Positions 32,131 through 42,880 of a stretch of 64,000 bases of DNA are shown here, in pieces. A program made the position numbers and the translations under genes. Under the pieces are notes generated by a model. The model was not told the DNA's origin, did no database searches, and saw only the letters and a program-made list of their open reading frames with translations. Source of the DNA: Leptidea sinapis (taxonomy: Eukaryota; Arthropoda; Insecta; Lepidoptera; Pieridae); assembly GCF_905404315.1 (NCBI RefSeq), contig NC_066265.1, forward strand, positions 24,886,501 through 24,950,500. The letters are read 5' to 3'. Every line of letters starts with the position of its first letter. Position 1 is the first letter of the stretch.

Positions 32131-32294
32131 GGAGGAGGAAGAAGGAAGGAAGGAGAAGGAGCGTAAAATTATCCAATAAAGAAGTAAGTAAGTATAATTA
32201 TTAAATAAAAGTGAAAACTTATAAAATTGTTCTCAAATATTTATTGCAAAAATTCGATAGAAAAACCCTTCACTGTTTACGAAACCAAATGTTC

Positions 32295-32480
32295 AAATCA
32301 AATCAAATCATCTTTATTTGCATTAAGGTAATAATAAGGTGTGTTGGTTTATAATTAATAGGTGCTCTTATCCTAACCCATAAGGCATGCAAACTTATAG
32401 TGGAATACAAAGTCAGTTCACGTTTTAATTTCTGTAACAATTATATACAATACTATACTAAAAAAGATATACATCCCAAG
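32295..32480 (-). mobile_element. LINE 3' end with TTTGAT tail, antisense
   Basis: AATCAAATCAAATCATCTTT on + is the complement of a TTTGAT tail next to a 3'UTR-like stretch. The upstream limit is unclear. Confidence 0.5.
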
Positions 32481-32485
32481 CAAAC

Positions 32486-32774
32486 ATCAAGAATTATTAC
32501 GTAAAAAATGCTCCCTATTGTTATGATGAAATTGTTTCACAGAGGAACTGTCAAACCGTGCGTCACCAAATTCTCTCATAGAAAATATGTCCATACAAAA
32601 CAAATATTGAAAATAAAAATTATTATGGGTCCCGCATCGAAATAAAAACTATCCTATCTCTCAAGTTGGACTAAACTGCATTCCATGAAGACGTAATCCT
32701 CATTAAAATCCGTTCATTAGTTTAGGAGTCCATCGCGGATGAACTACGTGTCACGTAATTTCTATATATTTAGA
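32486..32774 (-). mobile_element. Non-autonomous Helitron, 3' truncated
   Basis: Begins TC on - at 32774 (TCTAAATATATAGAAATTAC) and shares ATGAAATTGTTTCACAG, CTGTCAAACCGTGCGTCA and AATTCTCTCAT with 6684-7057. The CTAG end is missing. Confidence 0.65.
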
Positions 32775-32883
32775 TGTCATTTAGTAGCTACACAATGATA
32801 TTGATTTCAGTCGAAGTTAATATTTATTTATTCAGACAAAGAAACAACTAAATGTCTATCATGAATTGCAGTATTGAGTGAGA

Positions 32884-33500
32884 TACAAAAATAAAATAAT
32901 GTATTGTGTATCCAGTTACTCCACCGCAGCTAAAATATTCACTGTTTGATATTTCACGAAACAGAAAAAATCATAGTAATTGAGATGCGTTTATTAAAGT
33001 TTTCATGTCAGTGAATATGGAGGCATGCATAAGGTAAGAGTGATTTATTAGGCTTTATTACGTTCCCGGGTCTAACTTGAATACCAATATGCTGACACCT
33101 TTCAGGGTCTCTTATTATGTACTAATTTATGTGATTTACAACCATTGTGATATATTAAAAGATAATGTTTTACGTTTTAATATTGTTAGATCTATAACTA
33201 TAACAGATTATTAATTTTCAAAATCAAGACACGCGATTTACTTAAAAATTGTACCCATATCAAGAACCGATGACAATTCAATATTTTCATTACTTTGGTA
33301 TTGTATCCTAACCAGAATTTCCAGGATAAATTTCTTAGCAGTCAGCAATATAGCCAAAAGATTGAATGCGTAATTGACTTACTTTTTACACACATACAGT
33401 ACATTTGAAATGCTGTTTTGAGACTTAAATAGAAGAAAATGAATAACAAGCAATACAGGCTTTAATTTGGAAAGCCAAACTAAAATATAGAAAATAATTT
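32884..33500 (+). repeat. Repeat/gene-fragment pair H, copy 2
   Basis: Inverted counterpart of 14650-15245 (landmarks listed there). It contains CATAAGGTAAGAGTG, a splice-donor-like site, at about 33028. Stops interrupt the frame that is open in copy 1. Identity unknown. Confidence 0.7.
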
Positions 33501-33689
33501 AAACTTAATATTATAAAATAATGGGCTTTGATATAATATAAATATATGCGAGCTCAAAATTTTTAATTTTTGTTTTTTTTTGTCTTATAATAATTATTTG
33601 TCTTATATTAATAGTTCCACTTTTATTTTGTTATAAGGTCTACATAACGAGTAATATTTATACCATTATAATTTTATATTTTCCGGATG

Positions 33690-34200
33690 GTAAAGCAACC
33701 TAAGCGAATCGGCGCTCTCCAATCTTGGCGCTCGCACAGCGTTCTGTTAGTTCGTATTATTTTTCGTGTAGCAATAGATTGTTTCTATAGAGCCGAGACT
33801 TGGACGCTGACTCGACAGCTCATCCACTGACAACAAGTCTCCCAAAGGACTATGGAAAGAGCTATGTTGGGGATTTCTCTACGCGATCCCGTGCGGAACA
33901 CCGATATCCGCAAGAGAACGTGACTAACTGATAAGCAAAAAACATAGCCTCTAGGAAGTGGAAGTGGGCGGGCCAATTTTGTCGTAGGTCCGATGGAAGA
34001 TGGGGCAAAAAGTGATTGGAGTGGAGACCATGAAAGGGGTTCAGGAATGTTGGGAGACAGCCAGCAAGCTAGACGGACGATTTGGTGCGAGCGGCTGGGA
34101 AGGACTGGATGCGGAAAACTCAGGACCGCACAAAATGGTCTAAAATGGAAGAGATCTTTACTCTTGGGTAGATCAGCGTTGAAGAAGAAAAAGAATAGAT
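33690..34200 (+). pseudogene. LINE reverse transcriptase C-terminal fragment
   Basis: Broken frames give EPRLGR/AETWTLT, QRTMERAMLGISLRDPVRNT, DIRKRT, RKWKWAGQFCRRSDGRWGKK and the start of a WE..-type tail. It ends in GAAGAAGAAAAAGAATAGAT, a tail like that of the RTE element at 17626-21080. Homologous in protein order to 25842-26275 but a different copy. Confidence 0.75.
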
Positions 34201-34427
34201 TGCTTATAATTAGGATGATTTTAGTGAATGTATCTGCTGATAATGAAACAAGCTAATGACCATGCAAAATAAACCATTTTATAAACAGAATAGGGGTTAG
34301 AACTTGTTGAGGAAATACGGTGCCGTACAGCACACTTAGTTTTGGTGTATCTGAAAATTCTCGTGACCTGGTTTGCTGATTTGGGAAGGTTTAGAATGAA
34401 TAATAAGTAGAGGACTATATTTCGCCT

Positions 34428-34665
34428 ATTTCTACCATGAAGCAGTAGTGTGTAAGCGTAACTGTTTTGCGGTCTGAAAGGCGCCGTAGCTAGTGAAATT
34501 ACTGGGCAAATGAGACTTGACATCTTATGTCTCAAGGTGACGAGCGCAGCTGTAGTGCCACTCAGAATTTTGGGTTTTTCAATAATCTTGAGCGGCGCTG
34601 CATTTTAATGGGCAGGGCGTATCAATTACCATCAGCTTGACGTCTCGTCCCTTATTTTTATAAAA
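34428..34665 (-). repeat. Dispersed repeat A, antisense
   Basis: On +: CGCCTATTTCTACCATGAAG, GGCGCCGTAGCTAGTGAAAT, GACTTGACATCTTATGTCTC, GGCGCTGCATTTTAATGGGC and AGGGCGTATCAATTACCATC, ending GTCTCGTCCCTTATTTTTAT. Confidence 0.85.
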
Positions 34666-35168
34666 AAAAGGACAAACAGCTCATAAAAGACCTACTAAAG
34701 AGAAGAGAGAAATCTAGAATGCACGATTCTCTTAAAAAAAAATTAGTATGTCCCATGACATTCTTTTTTGTTTCCATAATAAAACAATGATGATATAAGA
34801 AATTATTGTTGAGCTCAGAATAGGTTTAATAAGAACGAAATTTAAAGCTTCATAACCTATATAAATGATAATTAAGATGCACAAATCACATTTCAACGCA
34901 TACAAGTAGGTTAACTTAAAAATTCAATTATTCGCGAGGCTGCGCTCGTTTCAACGGGGTCATGAGAAGTGGCAATTAGTCCACGTAATTATAATCAACA
35001 AATAAATTGTGGAACAAAGTACCGGGAACGATACGGGAATCAATTACCCTTTCGTATCGTAATAATTATTATAACAGAATCACGAGTAGTAGTAGTTGCA
35101 GTAATATTTAAATATTCGGTCTAAATAACATATTCCTACCTTAAATCATTTATACGCATATTTTTTTT
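34666..35168. other. Intergenic, nothing recognised
   Basis: AT-rich sequence without recognised features. Confidence 0.4.
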
Positions 35169-35169
35169 A

Positions 35170-35392
35170 TGAAGCTGATGGTAATTGATACGCCTTACCC
35201 ATTGCAATGGAGTGCCGCTCAGGATTCTTTAAAAACCCACAAAATCTGCACCACAAAGCGGCACTACAATTGCGCTCGTCACCTTGAGACATAAGATGTT
35301 AAGTCTAATTTGCCCAGCAATTTCACTAATAACGGCACCCTTCAGAGCGAAACACAGTAATGTTTACACATTTCAGCTTCACGCACACTAAA
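35170..35392 (+). repeat. Dispersed repeat A, 3' end replaced by element D
   Basis: GAAGCTGATGGTAATTGATA through GGCACTACAATTGCGCTCGT to ACACATTTCAGCTTCACG. At CACG it passes directly into element D (CACACTAAACTAATATTCCT). Confidence 0.8.
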
Positions 35393-35452
35393 CTAATATT
35401 CCTGGCCTGTTTTCATAGGTAAGACAACAGCAAGAGACTCTATCTAGACGTA
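35385..35452 (+). mobile_element. Element D, 3' third only
   Basis: CACGCACACTAAACTAATAT, TCCTGGCCTGTTTTCATAGG and GACTCTATCTAGACGTATA. Fused to repeat A at a shared CACG. Confidence 0.75.
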
Positions 35453-36035
35453 TAAAATATCTTAAATTCCTACAATTCTCAATAACTATAAAGAGGCGTA
35501 GGTTCAATATTGGATCAAAAAATGCTCTAATGATGATGATACTAAAAATAAGGAGTCGGAACACAGAATTTAGGACAAGGAAGCATTAGTGGTGGTTACA
35601 GCCGTTCACTAACAATATACTAATGTATAGACAAACATAGCGTGCAAAAGGGAAGAACATCTATGACCAAGATATATGCAGCAAGATAGAAAACGAAAAC
35701 GAATCTATTATTTCAGCAACGAATTTTGACAAGTCGTCACGCTTGGAATTTGGAGCACTTTAGTATTTTGAATATTAAACTAGCTAAGATAAATATTTGG
35801 TGGTCATAACTATTTGAGACTAATTTACACTCATGGATAAATTTAGCGGAACGCAAGAAATAGTTATGATTTTTAGAATGTTAATTTTTTAGAATTTCAT
35901 TTCTTATGTTATTTTGTTAATTTTTAGTCCACTTATGTAAAACTATCGGTCAGTGAAAAAATTCCTTCTTGTTTTAGCTTACTTACACAAGCTACTTAGT
36001 ACTTACTACTTACTTAGTTATTTAATACAGTAATA
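35453..36035. other. Intergenic, nothing recognised
   Basis: AT-rich sequence without recognised features. Confidence 0.4.
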
Positions 36036-36039
36036 TACT

Positions 36040-36520
36040 ATGAAGTATCTAAAGCTCGGATATAAAAATTTTGGAGTACTTATGGAGTATTGCTGTCATC
36101 TCCGGTCTGGCGCATCCCAGTATCAGCTCGATTCATTTGGCCATGTGGCATTACGTAGAAACGTCGCCTCATTGTGTCTTCTACCGCATTTATCACGGGG
36201 AGTGTTCCGAAGAGTTGTTTCACCTCATTCCTGCCGCATTAGGATATCAATCCCAACATCTGGATCTCTGGCGATCCTCCACAGTGCGGTTTTCAAGGAC
36301 CATTCTTCCACGTACTACAAAGCTGTGGAAAGAGCTTCCTTTTGCGCTGTTTCCGGGAGATACGAAATGGGTACCTTCAAATAAACCGCGTAAGATTTCC
36401 TTAAAGGCAGGCAACGCTCTTGCGATTTCTCTAGTGATGCAAGAGAATGTGGGCGGCGGTGATCACTTAACACCAGGTGACCCGTACGCTCGTTTGTCCT
36501 CCTTTTACCTAAAAAAGTTC
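36040..36520 (+). pseudogene. Family B LINE: RT C-terminus and 3' UTR
   Basis: The longest clear B coding part besides 53760. Across frames it reads MEYCCHLWSGASQYQLDSFG, LRRNVASLC, VFYRIYHGECSEELFHLIPA, HLDLWRSSTVRFSRTILPRT, TKLWKELPFALFPG and FLKAGNA. This is the C-terminal end of a jockey/CR1-type LINE polyprotein downstream of the RT palm. The 3' part has the B signature (GTGGGCGGCGGTGATCACTT, CGTACGCTCGTTTGTCCTCC). Catalytic motifs are absent (5' truncation), with several frameshifts. Confidence 0.82.
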
Positions 36521-37216
36521 AAAATAGAATAGGTACGCACCTAATAAGAAATTAGCGAAACACATACAACATAGAGTATAAAAAACAAATTACAAAAGTC
36601 AAACGAGTAAGTAAAACACCGAGCGGTAAATATAAATTCAAGTTGCTTTGATCCACAAAACTGTGAGCTCATAAAATGTCTACTCCTGGGAATATAAAAA
36701 ACAAATTATATGATATAACAGCCTTTCATGCAAATACAAGGGATTTCCGGAGTAAAAAGCTTTTGTTGTCGAAATAATTGGGGTCATGCGTCAGTACTGT
36801 ATAAACAGTTGACTTCTCTGAATGATTCTAAATAGATAAAATTTGATATTTTTTTGATAAGGGTATTTAATTGTATGAGAAACTTTCAGAAAGAAACTCA
36901 GTTTCAATCTTTAGCGAACAGGATCTTTATATGGTTACTGGCTGATGCCCGCGACTTCGTCCACGTAGATAAAGGGTTTTAAAAAATAATAAGCAAGTTT
37001 GGAATTGGAGATTATCTCATGTCCTATTCTAGTTCTAACTAAGTCTACTTTTGGTATAGTTATAGCTCGTCGAACTGAATTTAAGTTTTTCACAAATCCC
37101 GCGGGAACCATGAATTTTTCCGGTATAAAATATAGCCTATGTCCTTTCTCAAGCTCTACCTATCGCTGTACCTAATTTCATCAAAATTGGTGCAGTAGCT
37201 CCGGCGTAAAAGCGTA

Positions 37217-37440
37217 ATAAACAAACTTACAATTTGTTATGTTCTTAAAGTGATAACCCTCACTTCTGGGATTAATTACACAAATAAAACTGAAAACGTA
37301 TTTTTTTTAAATAATAAACAATACGTCACTCGAACGGTTGGCTCAGTTGGAAAGAGCGCTCGCACGGAACGCGAGAGATCACGGCTTCAAAACCCGCATC
37401 GCTCGTAAAATTTTGTTTTCAGTTTTATTTGTGTAAACAA
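37217..37440 (+). mobile_element. tRNA-like foldback element, family F
   Basis: Flanked by AAACAAACTT on both sides. ACACAAATAAAACTGAAAAC (left) and its exact complement GTTTTCAGTTTTATTTGTGT (right) form inverted arms around a 73-nt tRNA-like core. The left outer part, AAAGTGATAACCCTCACTTC then GGGATTAATT, is common to all F copies. Confidence 0.8.
37332..37404 (+). other. tRNA-like cloverleaf inside family F (degenerate)
   Basis: GAACGGTTGGCTCAGTTGGA, then AAGAGCG, an anticodon stem CTCGC/GCGAG with loop ACGGAAC (would-be anticodon GGA), and a damaged T arm (CTTCAAAACC). The A box is good, the B box is changed, and the acceptor stem has mismatches. It is not a functional tRNA gene. Confidence 0.7.
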
Positions 37441-37470
37441 ACTTTCATTCACAATTATAATATTTAGTAG

Positions 37471-37810
37471 GGACTACTCTACTATTTAAGTTTTGTAATA
37501 AATTAAAGTACATGCGATACTTCTATGGATAATAATATCAGACATTTTCATTTAGTTTATTTTGGTTTTTTAGAATAAGTTTTACATTTGACTTATGTGT
37601 ATATGGACAATTTACTAAAATAAACTTTTGTCTGGTCTGGCGCACCAAATTACCATGAAACATTTGATAAGTACAACACAGAACTGCTCTTTTTTTTTTC
37701 GAGAGGAGTAAAATACATTTACGTATTGAAGACCCCGAAACGAGGCCCACATGTCGGGCTCGGGTGTAAACAACCCTGAAGGCTTTTATAATAATAATAA
37801 TAATAATAAA
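37471..37810. other. Intergenic with (ATA)n microsatellite
   Basis: Little recognised. ATAATAATAATAATAATAA at about 37789-37808 immediately precedes the ORF1-like fragment region. Confidence 0.6.
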
Positions 37811-37891
37811 TTCCTTTATTTCAGGCTACAAGGCCCATAAAATAAATACCTTATAGTCTAACATACATATGATATATAACTTAAATCTACG

Positions 37892-38173
37892 TCACATTTT
37901 CGCGGCGATGTGAGGCGCGGGTTCGGTAGCTTCCAGCAGTCGGCGACGTCCGCGATATTTGCGGAACACAACACCCTTCGGCCACAGCTGCACGTCCAGG
38001 AAGGTTGATATATGTTCTGTCGGGACACGAACAACAAAAGAGTTGAAGTCTACTGCGTGACGCGCCACCAACTTTTCGACCCCCAACCGGAACCTTGTCT
38101 TCTCCACCAAGTACTGAACAATGTCGGATGCCTTGGTGGTGTGGTGAAAGCGAGAGACGTAGATATACGACAC
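37892..38173 (-). pseudogene. LINE ORF1-like C-terminal fragment
   Basis: 93 codons on -: MSYIYVSRFHHTTKASDIVQ, YLVEKTRFRLGVEKLVARHA, VDFNSFVVRVPTEHI, LWPKGVVFRKYRGRRRL. The pattern (YVSR..., then SFVVRVP, then WPKGVVFR) is what I recall from ORF1 proteins of insect LINEs, which bind nucleic acid. Its base composition is clearly GC-richer than its neighbours, fitting an imported element. No ORF2 is adjacent, so it is an isolated piece. The ORF1 assignment rests on memory of the motif. Confidence 0.6.
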
Positions 38174-38285
38174 GCTACAAATTATGATATTATCCCTGCT
38201 ATCGGATTGTCTGGTGGTTTTGAAGGAACGTTAATCAACTTCAACCACCAGCTGCTTTACCCAATTTTGAGTTCAATCTAGAATC

Positions 38286-38370
38286 CCTAGCGGCTCTGCA
38301 TTGGAAAGGCCAGGGCGTATCACTTACAATCACGTAAACATCTTGTTCGTCTCACTACTTTTTATCGTAA
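38286..38370 (-). repeat. Repeat A, outer-end fragment
   Basis: AGCGGCTCTGCATTGGAAAG, GCCAGGGCGTATCACTTACA and TGTTCGTCTCACTACTTTTT, a degraded outer end of repeat A. Confidence 0.6.
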
Positions 38371-38549
38371 AATTAAAAGAGCAAGAGCCTACCGCAGACC
38401 TACGTCATTTTATTAAAGCTGAAAGTTTTTCAGCGCATGCTCCCACACAGGTAAGAACGATGGTCCAATATGGAGTTTGATTTACAGTGGCTTTGGCAAG
38501 TAAACGGTACTAAAAGTGTGTTAAATACCGATCTAAATACATCAAAGAA

Positions 38550-38915
38550 TAAAGTGTGATTTTTCGGTATTACCTTCAGAATATAACAACACTTCACAAT
38601 ATAACTTCGTACGGCGTAGGGTAAGGACATCTTCTATCGATAATTAGCTTTCTGTAAAGGGAGTTGTAATCCATAAACAATAAGCTATTGTTTAAGTTTC
38701 TTTTAAAATTGTTCTGTAGTGATTATTGTAAAAATACTACACACTAGGTATTTTTTTATAGGTATTAGTATAATATCTTAAATATAAAGGGTGACTGGCA
38801 AGGGGTTGCCACGATAATAATTGTCTGTCAATGAATAACGTGATTTTTGCTAATATTCTGAAGGTAATACCGAAAAACGCACTTTTCCATTTGATGTATT
38901 TTACACATCTTTGGG
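38550..38915. repeat. Inverted-repeat pair
   Basis: TATTCTGAAGGTAATACCGA at 38855-38874 (followed by AAAACGCACTTTTCCATTTG and ATGTATTT) matches the complement of 38535-38583 (TACATCAAAGAATAAAGTGT, then GATTTTTCGGTATTACCTTC). Arms of about 45 bp with a spacer of about 270 bp. Probably a small foldback element. Confidence 0.75.
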
Positions 38916-39297
38916 GGGCTGGAACTATCAAAAGTGTATGGCTTATGAGGAAACATCATCTACATATTACATTAGTATTATATATAAAAATCAGCTTTTA
39001 TACTATGACGTAAGTAAAATTATAATTTCGTGAACATTAATGAATTTTAATGAAATTTCAATCAAATTTATATTTTAATAGATTATTACAAATTAAGAAT
39101 AAAATTGATAGTTAAATAAAAATGCTAATTTAATAAAATCAACCAAATATTAAATTTTAAGAGAATTTAAATTATATATATGTTGGTAACGCTAACAATT
39201 GTTTTTTTTAAAAGTTCAACGATCGATTACCTGCATTAGGTAAGTATATTATTCACGATTTTGTGAAAATAAGGGTTTCAATAGATAAGCATACGAA
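38916..39297. other. Intergenic, nothing recognised
   Basis: AT-rich sequence without recognised features. Confidence 0.4.
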
Positions 39298-39494
39298 TCC
39301 TATTAATATTATAAATGTTTGTATGTCTGGATGTATGTTTGTACTTCTTTAACGCAAAAACTACTGAATGGATTTTGATGAAACTTACAATAATATAGCT
39401 TACACACCAGAATAACACATAGGCTATTATTTATAAAACTATCGCGTGCATTATACTTTATATGGCAATACAACGCTTGTTCCGGGTCAGCTAG
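39298..39494 (+). mobile_element. Short non-autonomous Helitron, complete
   Basis: A, then TCCTATTAATATTATAAATG, through CGCAAAAACTACTGAATGGA and AAACTATCGCGTGCATTATA, to GTTCCGGGTCAGCTAG before T. Confidence 0.82.
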
Positions 39495-39992
39495 TTAGTA
39501 GTAATGTTAAAATGAGCCTAAAAGGTTCATTATTGTGTCGCCTATAGCCTTCAATATAACTATAAGAACAAAATATACCTATAGAGTTAAAATCTTAATT
39601 GCATACTTCTTGAGTGATTGCAAGGCGTCGCAAAATACCTCTTCAGTCATTTATAGATGGCGTGACGAGCGCTATAACGATGAAAAATATTTTATGCAAA
39701 TAGCCTCACATGAGGCAGTGCTCGCTGTTAGTAATAATCGTACTCGGAAAGCCTGAGTAAATATATCGGTGTATGATTCTCATATAGCAAATGCTGTTAG
39801 GTGTGGTGTATGAATGTAGTCTGTTGACACGCTAACAATAAACCTTCCCGGGAATTTCTTAACATAATGAGTAGGTATTTTATATTTACGAGAAGGTCGT
39901 GTTCATAAGTAACGGAGTTGTATTGAAATGTATTTTAACTATTTCGATTACTTAGCTCCTTGATAGTACGAGGCGTATTCAATAAATAGTTT
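39495..39992. other. Intergenic, nothing recognised
   Basis: A 73-codon frame at 39535-39756 has no motif that I recognise. Confidence 0.4.
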
Positions 39993-40357
39993 CTTTTTAT
40001 GAAAATAAGGGACGAAATGCTGAAGCTGATGGTAATAGATACGCCCTGATCATTACAATACAGTGCCGCTCAAGATTATTGAAAAACCCAAAAATTCTAA
40101 GAAGCACTACAATTTTTTTTTCATTTAACATATTACTGATATATAAACTAGGTCAACTAAGCACCTAAAAAAGCACAAAGGTTACAATTAACTGCACTTG
40201 TCACCTTGAGACGCAAGATGTTAAGTCTCATTTGCCCAGTAATTTCACTAGCTACGGTGCTCTTCAGTAATGTTTACAGATTACTGCTTCACGGCAGCAA
40301 TAGGCACCGTTGTGGTACCTATAATCTAGCCGGCATCCTGTGCAAAGTTTACTCCCA
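39993..40357 (+). repeat. Repeat A with a nested insertion
   Basis: TATGAAAATAAGGGACGAAA to TATAATCTAGCCGGCATCCT, split at 40115-40199 by an 85-bp insert (see next). Confidence 0.85.
40115..40199 (-). mobile_element. Small retroposed insert with poly-A and TSD
   Basis: TACAATT stands on both sides (40108-40114 and 40193-40199). The insert starts with T7 on + (TTTTTTTCATTTAACATATT), that is, a poly-A 3' end on -. A 78-bp body with poly-A and a 7-bp duplication looks like an LINE-mobilised RNA or a strongly truncated LINE. The body is not identified. Confidence 0.72.
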
Positions 40358-41080
40358 CTCGTGATAGTAATAATGAAGGGCGAACTCCTTGGAACCAAAC
40401 GAAGTAACTACTGGTTAGAAAGCTGAAATATATAATATAAATAGATAAGATTATAAAAATAGATATTATTAGAATATCTTGTATTTTGTAGATACTGAAG
40501 TATTTTCTTTCAATTTTTCGGAGGGGAGTACTATTGAAGTTTGGTGTCTGGATTTTATCGCGGAAGAACAGTCACCAAATATGACCTATGTTTTGGGTTG
40601 CCCAACAATTGAAGTAACCGAAAATTTTTTAATTCTATTATCACAATAACATGTGTAACAAGACTACATGTACATCATCATTTCCAAACCCTAAAAAGTA
40701 AGGCAAGTCGTTCGAAGGACTCTCTCATAGAAACAGTAAAGAGGTAGTCATGAATATCTCTATCACAGAGCTACTGTTATTAGCTCATTGTAGGTAGAAC
40801 TAATAAAACAACTACGTATCGAAATTTGTAAGAAAATGCAAGGCAAATTAGCAATCTTCACCAATTCTGGGGTTCCGGAACATTAAATAAAATTTAGGAA
40901 ACTATAAATACTATGATAAAATACATAGGATATATATAAAATTAAATTAAGTTTGAGACAAATAAATAACATAGACTAAATTAAACAGAACTAACAGAAA
41001 AAAAAGGAAAGAAAGAATTTAAATAATATGTAATGCCAATGCTAACAAACAGACAGAACTTTTTCATTTGATTCCTGTCG
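40358..41080. other. Intergenic, nothing recognised
   Basis: AT-rich sequence without recognised features. Confidence 0.4.
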
Positions 41081-41084
41081 CCGA

Positions 41085-41362
41085 ATTCCACCTTCGCACG
41101 ACACGCTACAAATTACCATGTCATCCCCACCAACAGGATGTGACCTCCACAGTGCGGTTTTCAATGAGCTTTCTTCCACGTACTGCAAATGAGCTTCCCT
41201 GTGTGGGGTTCCGGGACGATACGACATAGGTACCTTCAAAAAAAGCACGTACATGGTCCTTAAAGGCCGGAAACGTTCCTATGATTCCTCTGGTACTCTG
41301 TACTCTGGTTACACCAGGACCCGTACGCTCGTTTGTCCTCCTTTTCCGTAAAAAAAAGAACA
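41085..41362 (+). mobile_element. LINE 3' end, family B (deleted internally)
   Basis: TTCCACCTTCGCACGACACG, GTGCGGTTTTCAATGAGCTT, TTCCACGTACTGCAAATGAG, GGTACCTTCAAAAAAAGCAC, CCGTACGCTCGTTTGTCCTC and poly-A. Much of the GGCGGTGATCACTTAACACC block is lost. Confidence 0.75.
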
Positions 41363-41888
41363 CAAATCCGAATCATTCTATATTTCTATTAGACATCCTA
41401 AAAGCAAATCTATTTCATATTCATACAAACCAATATACGTACCGACAATATTTATGTAACGTTTCCTTACGTTTGCGAATATACTTGCCATATTTCAGTG
41501 AGTTTACACGAATATGACAATCCTCACCTCAGTGTAGGTAAATCAAACATGCATATATCTAGGCCGTTCCCTCCACGCTATTATGTCAAGCAAAACGATT
41601 TATGAGCACATCTAAGAGATCTCTTCGATGTTCGTAAAAGGAATTGATAGGCTTCGAATAAAATGTGCGTTGTGAAATAGTTTTTGTGTGTTGAGTGTAT
41701 GTTATATGTTATTATAATATTTTGTTTTGGACTATTTTGCTCGAAATGTATTAATTAAAATTATATATATATATAATTATTATAAATAGTAAAAATTACG
41801 AACTAATTAGTAAATTTCGAATTTACAATTATTGTAGTTAGTATCTATAAGTACCTCGAAGTTAAACAGATTTTTATAAAAAATTACC
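41363..41888. other. Intergenic, nothing recognised
   Basis: AT-rich, with an (AT)n run at about 41764-41777. Confidence 0.4.
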
Positions 41889-42172
41889 ATATGGAGGCTC
41901 CTTTGCACAAGATGCACCACAACGGCGCCTGCCCTGAAGCAGTAATGTGTAAGCATTATTGTGTTTCGGTCTGAAGGGTGCCGTAGCTAGTGAAATTACT
42001 GGGCAAATGAGACTAAACATCTTTTGTCTCAAGGAGTAGAGCGCAATTGTAGTGTCGCTCAGAATTTTTGGGTTTTTCAAGAATCCTAAGCGGCACTGCA
42101 TTGTAATGGGCAGGGCGTATCAATTACCATCAGCTGAACGTCCTGTTCGTCTCATCCCATATTGTCATAAAA
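41889..42172 (-). repeat. Dispersed repeat A, antisense
   Basis: On +: ATATGGAGGCTCCTTTGCAC, GGCGCCTGCCCTGAAGCAGT, TTCGGTCTGAAGGGTGCCGT, AAGCGGCACTGCATTGTAAT, GGGCAGGGCGTATCAATTAC and GAACGTCCTGTTCGTCTCAT. Confidence 0.87.
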
Positions 42173-42821
42173 AATAAGGTTCTATTAGACATTGAATTAT
42201 ACGCCTTGCCTGTTGAAAAGCAGCATTTGGCTATACAACATTTGCAGGCTGCTTATTTGATCGAGATCGATAAAAAAATATTGTTTTTTTTTTTTAAATC
42301 ATTTTTAACACATAATTTCTGAATTTTATTACTTTAACTTTATAATATTATGGTTCAAGTTAATATCCACTTAATTCACATTATAAAGTTAGTACTATAC
42401 CAAATTCGAAATAAGTTCTTATGTTACGCTTTTACATCTAGCTACACGCATTATCTTAATTTTTTATTATCTGTGTTCGTAATTAATGTACGGGCGACCC
42501 CAAGTAATTATTAATTTGTTCATTTACAAATGGCTTATCGTAAGCCATAGTCTTAAATATAACACAATTTTTCACATCATTTAAATAAACCAGGCCTGTA
42601 ATGTATTAGTGGGATTCGTATAACTTTATTATTACCAACAACCAAATTAGAACCAAAATTACAATATAGCGAAAACTTAAAAATACAGGGGATACATAAG
42701 TTTTGGTCGTGGATCGCTGGTGCCTGTTGTAGGTAATAAAATACCTGTATTACTGGTCACCAGGATTCCACTTTTACACAGTGACTAAAAAGCTTGAAAT
42801 TCCAAAGGATAGAGGTAAATG
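42173..42821. other. Intergenic, nothing recognised
   Basis: AT-rich sequence without recognised features. Confidence 0.4.
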
Positions 42822-42823
42822 TT

Positions 42824-42880
<57 letters not shown>
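42822..42880. repeat. Compound (GT)n(GA)n microsatellite
   Basis: Uninterrupted GT units switch directly to a run of about 18 GA units. Confidence 0.95.

Larger units (their letters stand above)
36938..37470 (-). mobile_element. Non-autonomous Helitron, interrupted by element F
   Basis: Matches 52456-52796: GCTGATGCCCGCGACTTCGT, AAAGGGTTT, GCTCTACCTATCGCTGTACC, AATTTCATCAAAATTGGTGC, GCGTAAAAGCGTAATAAACA and the 5' end AATTATAATATTTAGTAGGG. The terminal CTAG has become CTGG on +. The F element is inserted after AAACAAACTT, which is repeated on its far side. Confidence 0.78.
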
